Shown here one piece after another: positions 1 through 5,563 of a DNA stretch of 8,462 bases. The DNA lies in assembly GCA_019113125.1 (NCBI GenBank), contig DXIA01000030.1:1-8462 (forward strand). The letters run 5' to 3'. The position numbers and the translations under genes were made by a program. The notes under the pieces are model-generated. The model did not search any database and had not been told where the DNA came from. It saw only the letters and a program-made list of their open reading frames with translations. The first letter of the stretch is position 1. Every line of letters starts with the position of its first letter. This stretch comes from Candidatus Pygmaiobacter gallistercoris. GTDB lineage: Bacteria; Bacillota; Clostridia; Oscillospirales; Ruminococcaceae.

Positions 1-1
1 C

Positions 2-1144
2 GCCCACCGCTGTGAGGAGGTCTGTCCCCGCGGCGCGATCACCATCAAGGACCACAGCGCCCACATCGACCACGCCAAATGCGTCGGCTGCGGCAAGTGC
101 GCGTCAGTCTGTCCCTACAGCGCGATCAGCAAGCACACCCGCCCCTGCGAAAACGCCTGCAAGGTCGGCGCGATCAAGATGAACGCGAAGAAGAAGGCGG
201 AGATCAATAACGACAAGTGCATCTCCTGCGGCTCCTGCGTTTACATGTGCCCGTTCGGCGCGATCGTGGACAGCAGTTTCCTGGTCGATGTGATCGGGAT
301 GTTGCGGCAGAGTCATAATAACAAGGATTACAAGGTCTATGCCGTCGTCGCCCCCTCGATCTCGAGCCAGTTCGGCTATGCAAAGCTCGGACAGGTGGTC
401 TCAGGGCTCAAGCAGGTCGGGTTCTACAACGTCGTCGAGGCGGCCCTCGGCGCCGACATGGTCTCTCTCTCCGAGTCCCGCGAGCTGGCCGAGCGCGGTT
501 TTTTGACCAGCTCCTGCTGCCCGGCCTTTGTCGATTACATCAAAAAGAACTTCCCCGCGATGGTGGATAAGATCTCCACAAACCTCTCCCCGATGGGGGC
601 GGTCGGCAAGTTCATCAAGTCGACCGATCCCACCGCGAAGGTGATCTTTATCGGTCCTTGCACCGCCAAGAAGATGGAGTTCCAGCAGCCGGAGGTGCGG
701 CCCTACATCGACAGCGTGCTGACCTTTGAGGAGCTGTACGCGCTGTTCGAGGCCTGCGACATCGATCTAAATGTCCTCGAAGAGGACGTGCTGGACAACG
801 CCTCCTACTACGGCCGGATCTTCGCCCGCAGCGGCGGGCTCTCGGACGCGGTCGCCGAGGCATTCAAAGAGCAGAAGATCACCGACTTTACCCCGAAACC
901 GGTCGTCTGCAACGGCATTGAGGAGTGCAAGCTCGCGCTGCTCAAGGCGAGCCGGAATCTCCTGCCCGGCAACTTCATCGAGGGAATGGCCTGCGTCAAC
1001 GGCTGCATCGGCGGCGCCGGCTGTCTCTCCCACGGGCCGAAGGACAAGAACGAGGTCGACGAGTACGGCCGTCTCGCGCTGGAAAAGACGATCCAGAACG
1101 CGGCGGGGATCACCTTTGGGGTGAATCCGGAAAAAGAGATCTGA
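2..1144 (+). CDS. [FeFe] hydrogenase, group B-like, 5'-truncated by the window edge
   Basis: C-terminal 380 residues of a ferredoxin-domain [FeFe] hydrogenase; the frame is open from base 2 and the start lies upstream, so the ATG at 179 is internal. Numbering from the first visible codon, two 4Fe-4S ferredoxin motifs are seen (C27, C30, C33, C37 and C73, C76, C79, C83), plus extra cysteine pairs C4/C8 and C49/C53, each followed by a GAI sequence. The H-cluster motifs are complete: P1 TSSCCPAF (169-176; C172 is the expected proton-transfer cysteine, C173 a cluster ligand), P2 GPCTAKK (C220) and P3 GMACVNGCIGGAG (C331, C335). P1 ending in PAF rather than PGW, and the form of P3, point to group B rather than group A. 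The expected activity is cytoplasmic H2 production or uptake coupled to ferredoxin; the direction is not readable from sequence. No maturation genes (hydE, hydF, hydG) are visible. xpt begins 71 nt downstream. The hydrogenase assignment is firm; the subgroup is an inference from motifs. Confidence 0.93.
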   Translation, partial: AHRCEEVCPRGAITIKDHSAHIDHAKCVGCGKCASVCPYSAISKHTRPCENACKVGAIKMNAKKKAEINNDKCISCGSCVYMCPFGAIVDSSFLVDVIGMLRQSHNNKDYKVYAVVAPSISSQFGYAKLGQVVSGLKQVGFYNVVEAALGADMVSLSESRELAERGFLTSSCCPAFVDYIKKNFPAMVDKISTNLSPMGAVGKFIKSTDPTAKVIFIGPCTAKKMEFQQPEVRPYIDSVLTFEELYALFEACDIDLNVLEEDVLDNASYYGRIFARSGGLSDAVAEAFKEQKITDFTPKPVVCNGIEECKLALLKASRNLLPGNFIEGMACVNGCIGGAGCLSHGPKDKNEVDEYGRLALEKTIQNAAGITFGVNPEKEI

Positions 1145-1215
1145 ATACAAGGCACATCGGCGTGCCTTATCCCCCGGTGTTTCCGGGGAAATATTCCTCC
1201 GGGAGGCAATCAAAT
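1145..1215 (+). promoter_or_regulatory. Hairpin-rich spacer/leader before xpt; possible attenuator or SD-sequestering switch
   Basis: This 71-nt gap holds three stem-loops in a row: AAGGCAC/GTGCCTT (1149-1155 with 1162-1168, 6-nt loop), CCCCGG/CCGGGG (1172-1177 with 1183-1188, 5-nt loop) and CCTC/GAGG (1196-1199 with 1203-1206), the last covering the xpt Shine-Dalgarno sequence GGGAGG (1201-1206). A competing stem joins GGGGAA (1185-1190) to TTCCTC (1194-1199, one G-U pair). It would break the second stem and free the ribosome binding site. The first stem has no U-tract, so it is a poor intrinsic terminator. I see no purine riboswitch here: the gap is too short for the aptamer plus an expression platform. 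A regulatory role is inference. Confidence 0.45.
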
Positions 1216-1791
1216 ATGGAGCTACTCAAGCAGCGGATTCTGACCGACGGCGTTGTAAAGGAAGGCAATATTCTCAAGGTGGACAGTTTTCTCAACCACC
1301 AGATCGACATCGATCTGCTCAATGAGGTCGGAAAGGAGTTTTATCGGCTGTTTGGGGGCGAGGATCTCACCAAGATCGTCACCATCGAGTCTAGCGGGAT
1401 CGCGATTGCCGCCATTGCGGCGCAGTACTTTCACCTGCCGATCCTCTTTGCCAAGAAGGCGCAGAGTAAGAACATCGACGGCGAGGTCTACTCCGCGACC
1501 ATCCGCAGCTACACCCACGGCAACGACTACACCGCCATCCTCGAGAAGAAGTTTCTCGGCCCGTCGGACCGGATTCTGATCCTCGACGATTTTCTCGCCA
1601 CCGGCAAGGCACAGCGAGGGCTGCTCGAGATCGCGCGGCAGGCCGGTGCGGCGGTTGCCGGTATCGGCATCGTCATCGAGAAGGGCTTTCAGGGCGGCGG
1701 CGACGCGCTGCGGCGGGAGGGCTACAACCTGCAGAGCCTTGCGGTCGTTGACGAGATGTCCCCGCAGGGCATCGTTTTCCGGGATCTGTAA
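1216..1791 (+). CDS. xpt: Xanthine phosphoribosyltransferase
   Basis: Cytoplasmic purine salvage enzyme that joins xanthine to PRPP to give XMP, which feeds guanine nucleotide synthesis. The 191 residues match the usual Xpt length of about 190. It is recognisable throughout: KVDSFLNHQID at 21-31, KIVTIESSGIA at 53-63, the PRPP-binding segment RILILDDFLATGKA at 119-132 and GIGIVIEKGFQ at 149-159. All have close counterparts in Bacillus subtilis Xpt as I recall it. The ATG at 1216 is chosen because GGGAGG lies 9 nt upstream and the protein then begins at the normal Xpt N-terminus (MELLKQRI); an in-frame upstream ATG overlaps the hydrogenase gene and has no such support. In B. subtilis xpt is controlled by a guanine riboswitch; none is visible here. 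The gene lies downstream of the hydrogenase on the same strand and may be transcribed with it, since no convincing promoter is seen in the gap. A strong terminator ends the unit. Confidence 0.96.
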   Translation: MELLKQRILTDGVVKEGNILKVDSFLNHQIDIDLLNEVGKEFYRLFGGEDLTKIVTIESSGIAIAAIAAQYFHLPILFAKKAQSKNIDGEVYSATIRSYTHGNDYTAILEKKFLGPSDRILILDDFLATGKAQRGLLEIARQAGAAVAGIGIVIEKGFQGGGDALRREGYNLQSLAVVDEMSPQGIVFRDL

Positions 1792-1801
1792 GAAGAATTT
1801 T

Positions 1802-1838
1802 CTGCTCCGGACAGCACGTTGTCCGGAGCAGTTTTTTT
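1802..1838 (+). terminator. Intrinsic terminator after xpt
   Basis: A perfect 11-bp GC-rich stem, CTGCTCCGGAC (1802-1812) with GTCCGGAGCAG (1821-1831), has an 8-nt loop and runs straight into seven Ts (1832-1838). This is a classic Rho-independent terminator 10 nt after the xpt stop. Confidence 0.96.
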
Positions 1839-1839
1839 G

Positions 1840-1868
1840 TTGACCTCTCCCCCGCCCTGCGATAAAAT
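1840..1868 (+). promoter_or_regulatory. Sigma-A-type promoter for the flavodoxin-fold oxidoreductase
   Basis: TTGACC (1840-1845) and TAAAAT (1863-1868) are separated by 17 nt, each differing from consensus at one position. It starts directly behind the xpt terminator. Transcription is expected to begin near 1875, giving a leader of about 60 nt. Confidence 0.82.
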
Positions 1869-1876
1869 GAAACCTG

Positions 1877-1914
1877 TAATTGATTAATTGATTCTGGCGC
1901 CGCAGTCCGGCGCC
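1877..1914 (+). promoter_or_regulatory. Tandem octamer repeat and leader hairpin at the start of the oxidoreductase transcript
   Basis: TAATTGAT occurs twice head to tail (1877-1884, 1885-1892), at or just after the predicted transcription start, where a repressor could bind. It is followed by a perfect 7-bp hairpin, GGCGCCG (1896-1902) with CGGCGCC (1908-1914), upstream of the ribosome binding site. The repeat and stem are seen directly. Function is inferred, and an AT-rich tandem octamer could be chance. Confidence 0.4.
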
Positions 1915-1937
1915 GTTTGTGCGATGGAGGAAGTTTC

Positions 1938-3287
1938 ATGAAGATTCTCGTTCTCAACGCGAGCCCGAAGGGCAAAAACTCGGCCACGGTGCACACCGCC
2001 CTCTACCTCGAGGCGCTGCACCCCGAGCACAGTTTCACCTTTCTGCCGGTGGGCCAGCGGATCAAGAGCTATGAAAAGGATTTTACCCCGGTGCGCACTG
2101 CGCTGACCGAGGCGGATCTCGTGCTCTTTTGCTATCCGGTCTACACCTTTATCGCCCCCTACCAGCTGCACCGTCTCATCGAGCTGATCAAGGCGGACGG
2201 GGTGGACCTCTCGGGCAAGTTTGCCAGTCAGATCACCACCTCAAAGCACTTCTACGATGTGACCGCCCACCGGTATGTCGAGGAAAACTGCTGCGACCTC
2301 GGGATGCAGGTGATTCGGGGGCTTTCGGCCGATATGGAGGACCTGCTCTGTGAAAAGGGCCAGAAGGAGGCGCGGGATTTCTTCGACCAGATGATCTTCT
2401 CCTGCGATCACGGTCTCTTTATCGTCCCGCCGGTGCAGGCTCCTGCGCGTGAAAAGGAGGTCTACCGGCCCGGCTTGACCCCAGTCGAAAAGACCCTCAA
2501 AAAGGACGTTGTCATCGTGACCAACTGTGCCGACGAGGACGAGAACCTCGCGGGGATGATCGAGGATTTCCGGGCGGCACTCCCCTGCGAGAGCCGGGTG
2601 GTCAACATCCACCATTTCCCGTTTGACGGCGGCTGCCTTGGCTGTTTCGGCTGCGCGATTACCGGCAAATGCGTCTACAAGGACGGGTTCGATGAATTTC
2701 TGCGCAGCACCATCCAGACGGCGGACGGTTTCGTCTACGCCTTCACCATCTCGGACCACTACACCCACTCGAGTTTCAAGTGCTTTGACGACCGGCAGTT
2801 CTGCAACGGCCACCGCACCGTCACCCACGGCACCCCGATCGGCTACCTCATCAGCGGCGACTACCGGTATGAGAGCAACCTGCGGATGATCGTCGAGGGC
2901 CGCGCCGAGGTCGGCGGAAACTATCTTGCCGGGGTCGCGACCGATGAGGAGAAGACCGCAGAGGGGATCCGCTCCCTCGCCGAGAACCTCGCATTTGCGA
3001 TGGAGCACCATCTCTCCCGCCCCGCAAACTTCTACGGCGTCGGCGGGATGAAGATCTTCCGCGACCTCATCTATATGATGCAGGGACTGATGAAGGCGGA
3101 TCACAAGTTCTACAAGGAGCACGGGATCTACGACTTCCCGCAGAAACAGAAAAAACGGATCTGGCAGATGCGGCTGGTCGGTGCGCTGATGGCGATCCCC
3201 TCGGTGCAGAAAAAGGCAAAGGGCAAGATGACCGAGGCGATGGTCGCCCCCTATGAAAAGGTCATCAATGAGCTGAAAAAGTCCTGA
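1938..3287 (+). CDS. Two-domain flavodoxin-fold NAD(P)H-dependent oxidoreductase with a CX2CX2CX5C motif
   Basis: A 449-residue, probably cytoplasmic flavoprotein. The N-terminal half is a flavodoxin-like FMN reductase domain: a beta strand leads into the phosphate-binding loop NASPKGKNSAT (7-17), and DLVLFCYPVYTF (60-71) is the usual second flavin-contact segment. A new beta strand at about residue 201 (DVVIVTN) begins a second domain that lacks a clear phosphate loop but carries C233, C236, C239 and C245. Its form CLGCFGC-x5-C resembles the compact cysteine motif of archaeal iron-sulfur flavoproteins, so a [4Fe-4S] cluster is possible. The basic tail (about 390-449) is of no family I recognise. 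The start at 1938 is chosen because GGAGG lies 7 nt upstream; the in-frame ATG at 1917 has no such site. Substrate and electron donor are unknown. It is monocistronic, between its own promoter and a terminator. The broad class is secure; the reaction is not. Confidence 0.8.
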   Translation: MKILVLNASPKGKNSATVHTALYLEALHPEHSFTFLPVGQRIKSYEKDFTPVRTALTEADLVLFCYPVYTFIAPYQLHRLIELIKADGVDLSGKFASQITTSKHFYDVTAHRYVEENCCDLGMQVIRGLSADMEDLLCEKGQKEARDFFDQMIFSCDHGLFIVPPVQAPAREKEVYRPGLTPVEKTLKKDVVIVTNCADEDENLAGMIEDFRAALPCESRVVNIHHFPFDGGCLGCFGCAITGKCVYKDGFDEFLRSTIQTADGFVYAFTISDHYTHSSFKCFDDRQFCNGHRTVTHGTPIGYLISGDYRYESNLRMIVEGRAEVGGNYLAGVATDEEKTAEGIRSLAENLAFAMEHHLSRPANFYGVGGMKIFRDLIYMMQGLMKADHKFYKEHGIYDFPQKQKKRIWQMRLVGALMAIPSVQKKAKGKMTEAMVAPYEKVINELKKS

Positions 3288-3290
3288 AAC

Positions 3291-3325
3291 AAAAGGCCTT
3301 TGGGAGGGTTCCCAAAGGCCTTTTT
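3291..3325. terminator. Bidirectional terminator between convergent genes
   Basis: A perfect 14-bp stem, AAAAGGCCTTTGGG (3291-3304) with CCCAAAGGCCTTTT (3311-3324), has a 6-nt loop. It gives a U-run on the plus strand (3321-3325) for the oxidoreductase and a shorter one on the minus strand for the flavin reductase, whose stop codon is only 7 nt away. Confidence 0.93.
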
Positions 3326-3331
3326 ACATCG

Positions 3332-3892
3332 TTATTTCAGCTTTGCGCCGTCGTGAAACGCCCGGCCGACCACCTCGCCCAGCTTGCGGTAGGTGGTGTG
3401 AATCGGGTCAAAGAGGATCGGCTGCAGCTTGTCGGGATCGATCTTCCCCTCCGCGTCGAGCACCGACGCATCGGCACTGACGTTGACGATCTCCCCCACC
3501 AGCCGGCAGCTGCGCGGATCATAGCTGACCAGCTTGCACTCGAGGGCCATCGGCAGCTCGTCGATCAGCGGGGCGTCGACAAAATCCGACTTGGTGGTGT
3601 GCCAGCCGGCCTTCTCGACCTTGTCCACCACATCGCCGCCCGAGACGATGCCGACATAATCGCAGGCCGCCATCTGGGGCGCGGTGGCCATGCTGATGGT
3701 GAAGGCGCCGCGTTTCTGGATGTTCTCGGTCGTCTTGTGGCCAGCGCTGATACAGACGGTCACCTCGTTCGCCTCACTGATGCCGCCCCAGGCCGCGTTC
3801 ATCGCGTTGGGCAGATCGTCATCTCCATAGGCGGCGAGGATAAACACCGGCTGCGGATAGGTCCAGGGCTTGGCTCCAAAGTTTTTGCGCAT
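3332..3892 (-). CDS. Flavin reductase family protein (FMN-binding split barrel, flavoredoxin-like)
   Basis: A 186-residue cytoplasmic protein of the flavin reductase-like FMN-binding split-barrel family, which binds FMN and passes electrons between NAD(P)H or reduced partners and flavins. The landmarks are seen in order: PQPVFILAAYGD (13-24), the flavin-contacting segment NAMNAAWGGI (29-38), HKTTENIQKRGAF (52-64), ALECKLVSYD (116-125) and VGEIVNVSAD (132-141). Length and order match single-domain members common in anaerobic Clostridia. The start is set by AAGGAGG (3900-3906) 7 nt before the ATG. It is a one-gene unit with its own promoter, convergent with the two-domain flavoprotein. That neighbourhood could suggest a shared flavin economy but proves no partnership. 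The specific substrate cannot be read from sequence. Confidence 0.88.
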   Translation of the reverse strand: MRKNFGAKPWTYPQPVFILAAYGDDDLPNAMNAAWGGISEANEVTVCISAGHKTTENIQKRGAFTISMATAPQMAACDYVGIVSGGDVVDKVEKAGWHTTKSDFVDAPLIDELPMALECKLVSYDPRSCRLVGEIVNVSADASVLDAEGKIDPDKLQPILFDPIHTTYRKLGEVVGRAFHDGAKLK

Positions 3893-3933
3893 CTTTTTTC
3901 CTCCTTCGCGATCAGCAAAATTCTGTTGCTCCT

Positions 3934-3962
3934 ATCATAGCACGCCGCCGTGACAAAAACAA
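3934..3962 (-). promoter_or_regulatory. Promoter for the flavin reductase gene
   Basis: On the minus strand TTGTTT (3962-3957) and TATGAT (3939-3934) are 17 nt apart. The -10 box is one base from consensus, while the -35 box is weak. The leader to the ATG is about 35-40 nt. The -35 box lies inside the U-tract region of the preceding ABC terminator, so the two elements overlap. Confidence 0.6.
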
Positions 3963-4000
3963 GAAACAGGCGGCGGCCGGTTCCCCGGCTGCCGCCTGTT
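3955..4000 (-). terminator. Intrinsic terminator of the amino acid ABC importer operon
   Basis: Arms 3965-3980 and 3985-4000 form a 16-bp stem with one mismatch around a 4-nt loop. On the minus strand it is followed by a T-rich tract (complement of 3955-3964). It begins 6 nt past the ATPase stop codon. Confidence 0.9.
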
Positions 4001-4005
4001 CTCTC

Positions 4006-4764
4006 TCATTTCTGAAACCCGTTCAAAAACCGCTTGATCCGCTCGTTCTGCTGGTTCTCGAAGAACTCCGCCGCGGTGCCGCCGGCGATGATCTCTCCGT
4101 TCTCAAAGAAGAGCACCCGATCAGCGACGGTGCGGGCAAACTCCATCTCGTGGGTGACGATCAACATGGTCATGTCCTGCTGCGCCAGCTTTGCGATGAC
4201 CGCAGTGACCTCGGCGGTCAGCTCAGGGTCCAGCGCGCTGGTCGGCTCATCAAACAGCATCATCTCGGGATTGACCGCCAGCGCCCGGGCGATCGCCACC
4301 CGCTGCTGCTGTCCGCCTGAGAGCATTGCCGGGTAGCTGTCCGCCTTGTCCTCCAGCCCGACCAGCCGCAGCAGCCGGTCGGCGTTCGCGATCGCGTCCG
4401 CCCGGTTCTGCCCGAGGACCTTCATCGGCGCAATCGTGATATTTTCAAGGCAGGTCAGGTGCGGGAACAGGTTGAACTGCTGAAAAACCATGCTGGTCTT
4501 CATGCAGATGTGGCGCAGCTCCTTCTCCGGCGGGTACTTGACCTGCCCATCGACCGTGTCGACCACCAGCTCGCCGTCGAGGACGATCCGGCCGCTGGTG
4601 ACCCGCTCGAGATTGTTGATGCAGCGCAGCAGCGTCGACTTTCCGCTGCCGGAGGAGCCGATGATCGCCACCGCCTCGCCCCGCTCCATACTCAGCGAAA
4701 CCCCTCGCAGCGCCTCAAAGGAGCCGTACTTTTTGGTCAGATGTTCCACTGTCAAAATCGGCAT
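4006..4764 (-). CDS. Polar amino acid ABC transporter ATP-binding protein (GlnQ/ArtM type)
   Basis: Cytoplasmic ATPase, expected to act as a dimer driving import through the permease encoded just upstream. The 252 residues fit the 240-255 of the polar amino acid subfamily. All nucleotide-binding motifs are intact: Walker A GSSGSGKST (36-44), Q-loop VFQQFNLFPH (93-102), signature LSGGQQQR (148-155), Walker B MMLFDE (168-173), D-loop SALD (176-179) and switch histidine H205 in VTHEM. FQQFNLFPHLT and LSGGQQQRVAIARAL are hallmarks of GlnQ/ArtP/HisP-like subunits. It starts 3 nt after the permease stop codon, with its ribosome binding site AAGGAGGGG (4771-4779) inside the end of the permease gene, so the two are translationally coupled. 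The substrate cannot be assigned; glutamine, arginine, cystine and lysine importers share these motifs. Confidence 0.96.
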   Translation of the reverse strand: MPILTVEHLTKKYGSFEALRGVSLSMERGEAVAIIGSSGSGKSTLLRCINNLERVTSGRIVLDGELVVDTVDGQVKYPPEKELRHICMKTSMVFQQFNLFPHLTCLENITIAPMKVLGQNRADAIANADRLLRLVGLEDKADSYPAMLSGGQQQRVAIARALAVNPEMMLFDEPTSALDPELTAEVTAVIAKLAQQDMTMLIVTHEMEFARTVADRVLFFENGEIIAGGTAAEFFENQQNERIKRFLNGFQK

Positions 4765-4767
4765 CGC

Positions 4768-5427
4768 TCACCCCTCCTTCTTCTGGTGCCGGCTGAACCG
4801 CTTTTCCAGCCGCTCGTAGACAACGGTGAGCACAAAGGTGAGCGCGAGATAGATCAGCGCGACCAGGATGTAGGCGGTGATGTCCATATCCCGGTTGACC
4901 GCGCCCTCGGCCGCCTTCAGCAGCTCACCGACCCCGATCGCGGTGACCAGCGCGGTGTCCTTGACCAGCGTGATCGTCTCGTTGCAGACCGGCGGGATCA
5001 CCCGGCTGACCGTCTGGGGCAGGATAATCAACCGCATCGTCTGCCACCGGGTGAACCCGAGGGTTTTCGCCGCCTCGTGCTGGCCGCGGTCGATCGACTG
5101 GATGCCGGCGCGATAGATCTCGGCAAAATAGGCGGCATAGTTGAGCACAAAGGTGACCACCGCCGAGGTCATCCGGTCAAACGCGATGCCGAGGAACGGC
5201 AGTCCGTAGTAGATGAAGAAGAGCTGCAGCATCAGCGGGGTGCCGCGAAACACCCAGATATAGATGCGGGAGAGCCAGCGCAGCGGCGGCACCTTCGAGA
5301 TGCTGCCGAGGGTAAAGACCAGACCCAGCGGCAGTGAGAAGACCAGGGTCAGCGCAAACAGCAGCAGTGTCTGCCCGAGGCCCCGAATCAGCGAGGGCAT
5401 CAACAATGCCATATAGGATAGATCCAT
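4768..5427 (-). CDS. Polar amino acid ABC transporter permease (HEQR/three-TM family)
   Basis: Integral membrane subunit of the importer, 219 residues as usual for this family. Hydrophobic helices are visible at roughly 17-40, 54-78, 86-106 and 184-204. RGTPL (61-65) is the signature of the His/Glu/Gln/Arg/opine permeases. The EAA loop that docks onto the ATPase runs from EAAKTLGF (118-125) to ILPQ (135-138). Only one permease gene is present, so a homodimer is expected. The start at 5427 is preferred over an in-frame ATG at 5496. It has GGAGG (5435-5439) 7 nt upstream and gives a normal N-terminus (MDLSYMALL), whereas the longer form would add a cysteine-rich segment encoded by a hairpin region. 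It overlaps neither neighbour. A 136-nt gap separates it from the binding-protein gene upstream, unusually long for such an operon. Confidence 0.95.
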   Translation of the reverse strand: MDLSYMALLMPSLIRGLGQTLLLFALTLVFSLPLGLVFTLGSISKVPPLRWLSRIYIWVFRGTPLMLQLFFIYYGLPFLGIAFDRMTSAVVTFVLNYAAYFAEIYRAGIQSIDRGQHEAAKTLGFTRWQTMRLIILPQTVSRVIPPVCNETITLVKDTALVTAIGVGELLKAAEGAVNRDMDITAYILVALIYLALTFVLTVVYERLEKRFSRHQKKEG

Positions 5428-5442
5428 ACAATTTCCTCCACC

Positions 5443-5458
5443 GCAGCCGGCCGGCTGC
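5443..5458 (-). promoter_or_regulatory. Perfect 16-nt palindrome just upstream of the permease ribosome binding site
   Basis: GCAGCCGGCCGGCTGC is fully self-complementary and ends 3 nt from the GGAGG used by the permease. It could be a dimeric operator or, in RNA, a 6-bp hairpin with a 4-nt loop that limits ribosome access. The sequence is certain, the function is not. Confidence 0.45.
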
Positions 5459-5475
5459 ATTTCCTTAGGACAGCA

Positions 5476-5502
5476 AAACCGGCGGATGCAACGCACCCGC
5501 CG
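5476..5502 (-). terminator. Terminator-like hairpin within the ABC operon (possible attenuator)
   Basis: On the minus strand a 10-bp stem (5493-5502 with 5480-5489, one G-U pair, 3-nt loop) is followed by GTTTTGC, a short U-tract. It lies between the internal promoter and the permease gene, so it could cut the number of transcripts reaching the membrane and ATPase genes. The U-run is short, so termination would be partial at best. Confidence 0.5.
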
Positions 5503-5513
5503 CTCTGCTCTTC

Positions 5514-5522
5514 ATTATACCA
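5514..5522 (-). promoter_or_regulatory. Extended -10 promoter within the ABC operon
   Basis: The minus strand reads TGGTATAAT (5522-5514), a perfect TATAAT box with the TGn extension. No good -35 box is seen at 16-18 nt upstream; extended -10 promoters can work without one. It would give the permease and ATPase genes a transcript independent of the binding-protein promoter. Confidence 0.5.
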
Positions 5523-5532
5523 CAGTTCCAGC

Positions 5533-5554
5533 GCGGCCGCTAGTCCGCGGCCGC
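5533..5554 (-). terminator. GC-only hairpin just after the binding-protein gene
   Basis: GCGGCCGC occurs at 5533-5540 and 5547-5554, forming an 8-bp stem with a 6-nt loop, 10 nt past the stop codon of the binding-protein gene. There is no U-tract, so it is more likely an mRNA 3'-end stabiliser or partial terminator than a full stop. Either would favour excess binding protein over permease. Confidence 0.45.
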
Positions 5555-5563
5555 CGGGAAAAC

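Noticed and set aside
1145..1215. Guanine (purine) riboswitch before xpt
   Set aside because: The conserved purine aptamer core, a three-way junction with two kissing loops, is not found, and the gap is too short for aptamer and expression platform.
2241..3122. Minus-strand open frame of 293 codons inside the oxidoreductase gene
   Set aside because: It is an antisense shadow of a gene with clear flavodoxin-type motifs, a promoter, a ribosome binding site and a terminator.
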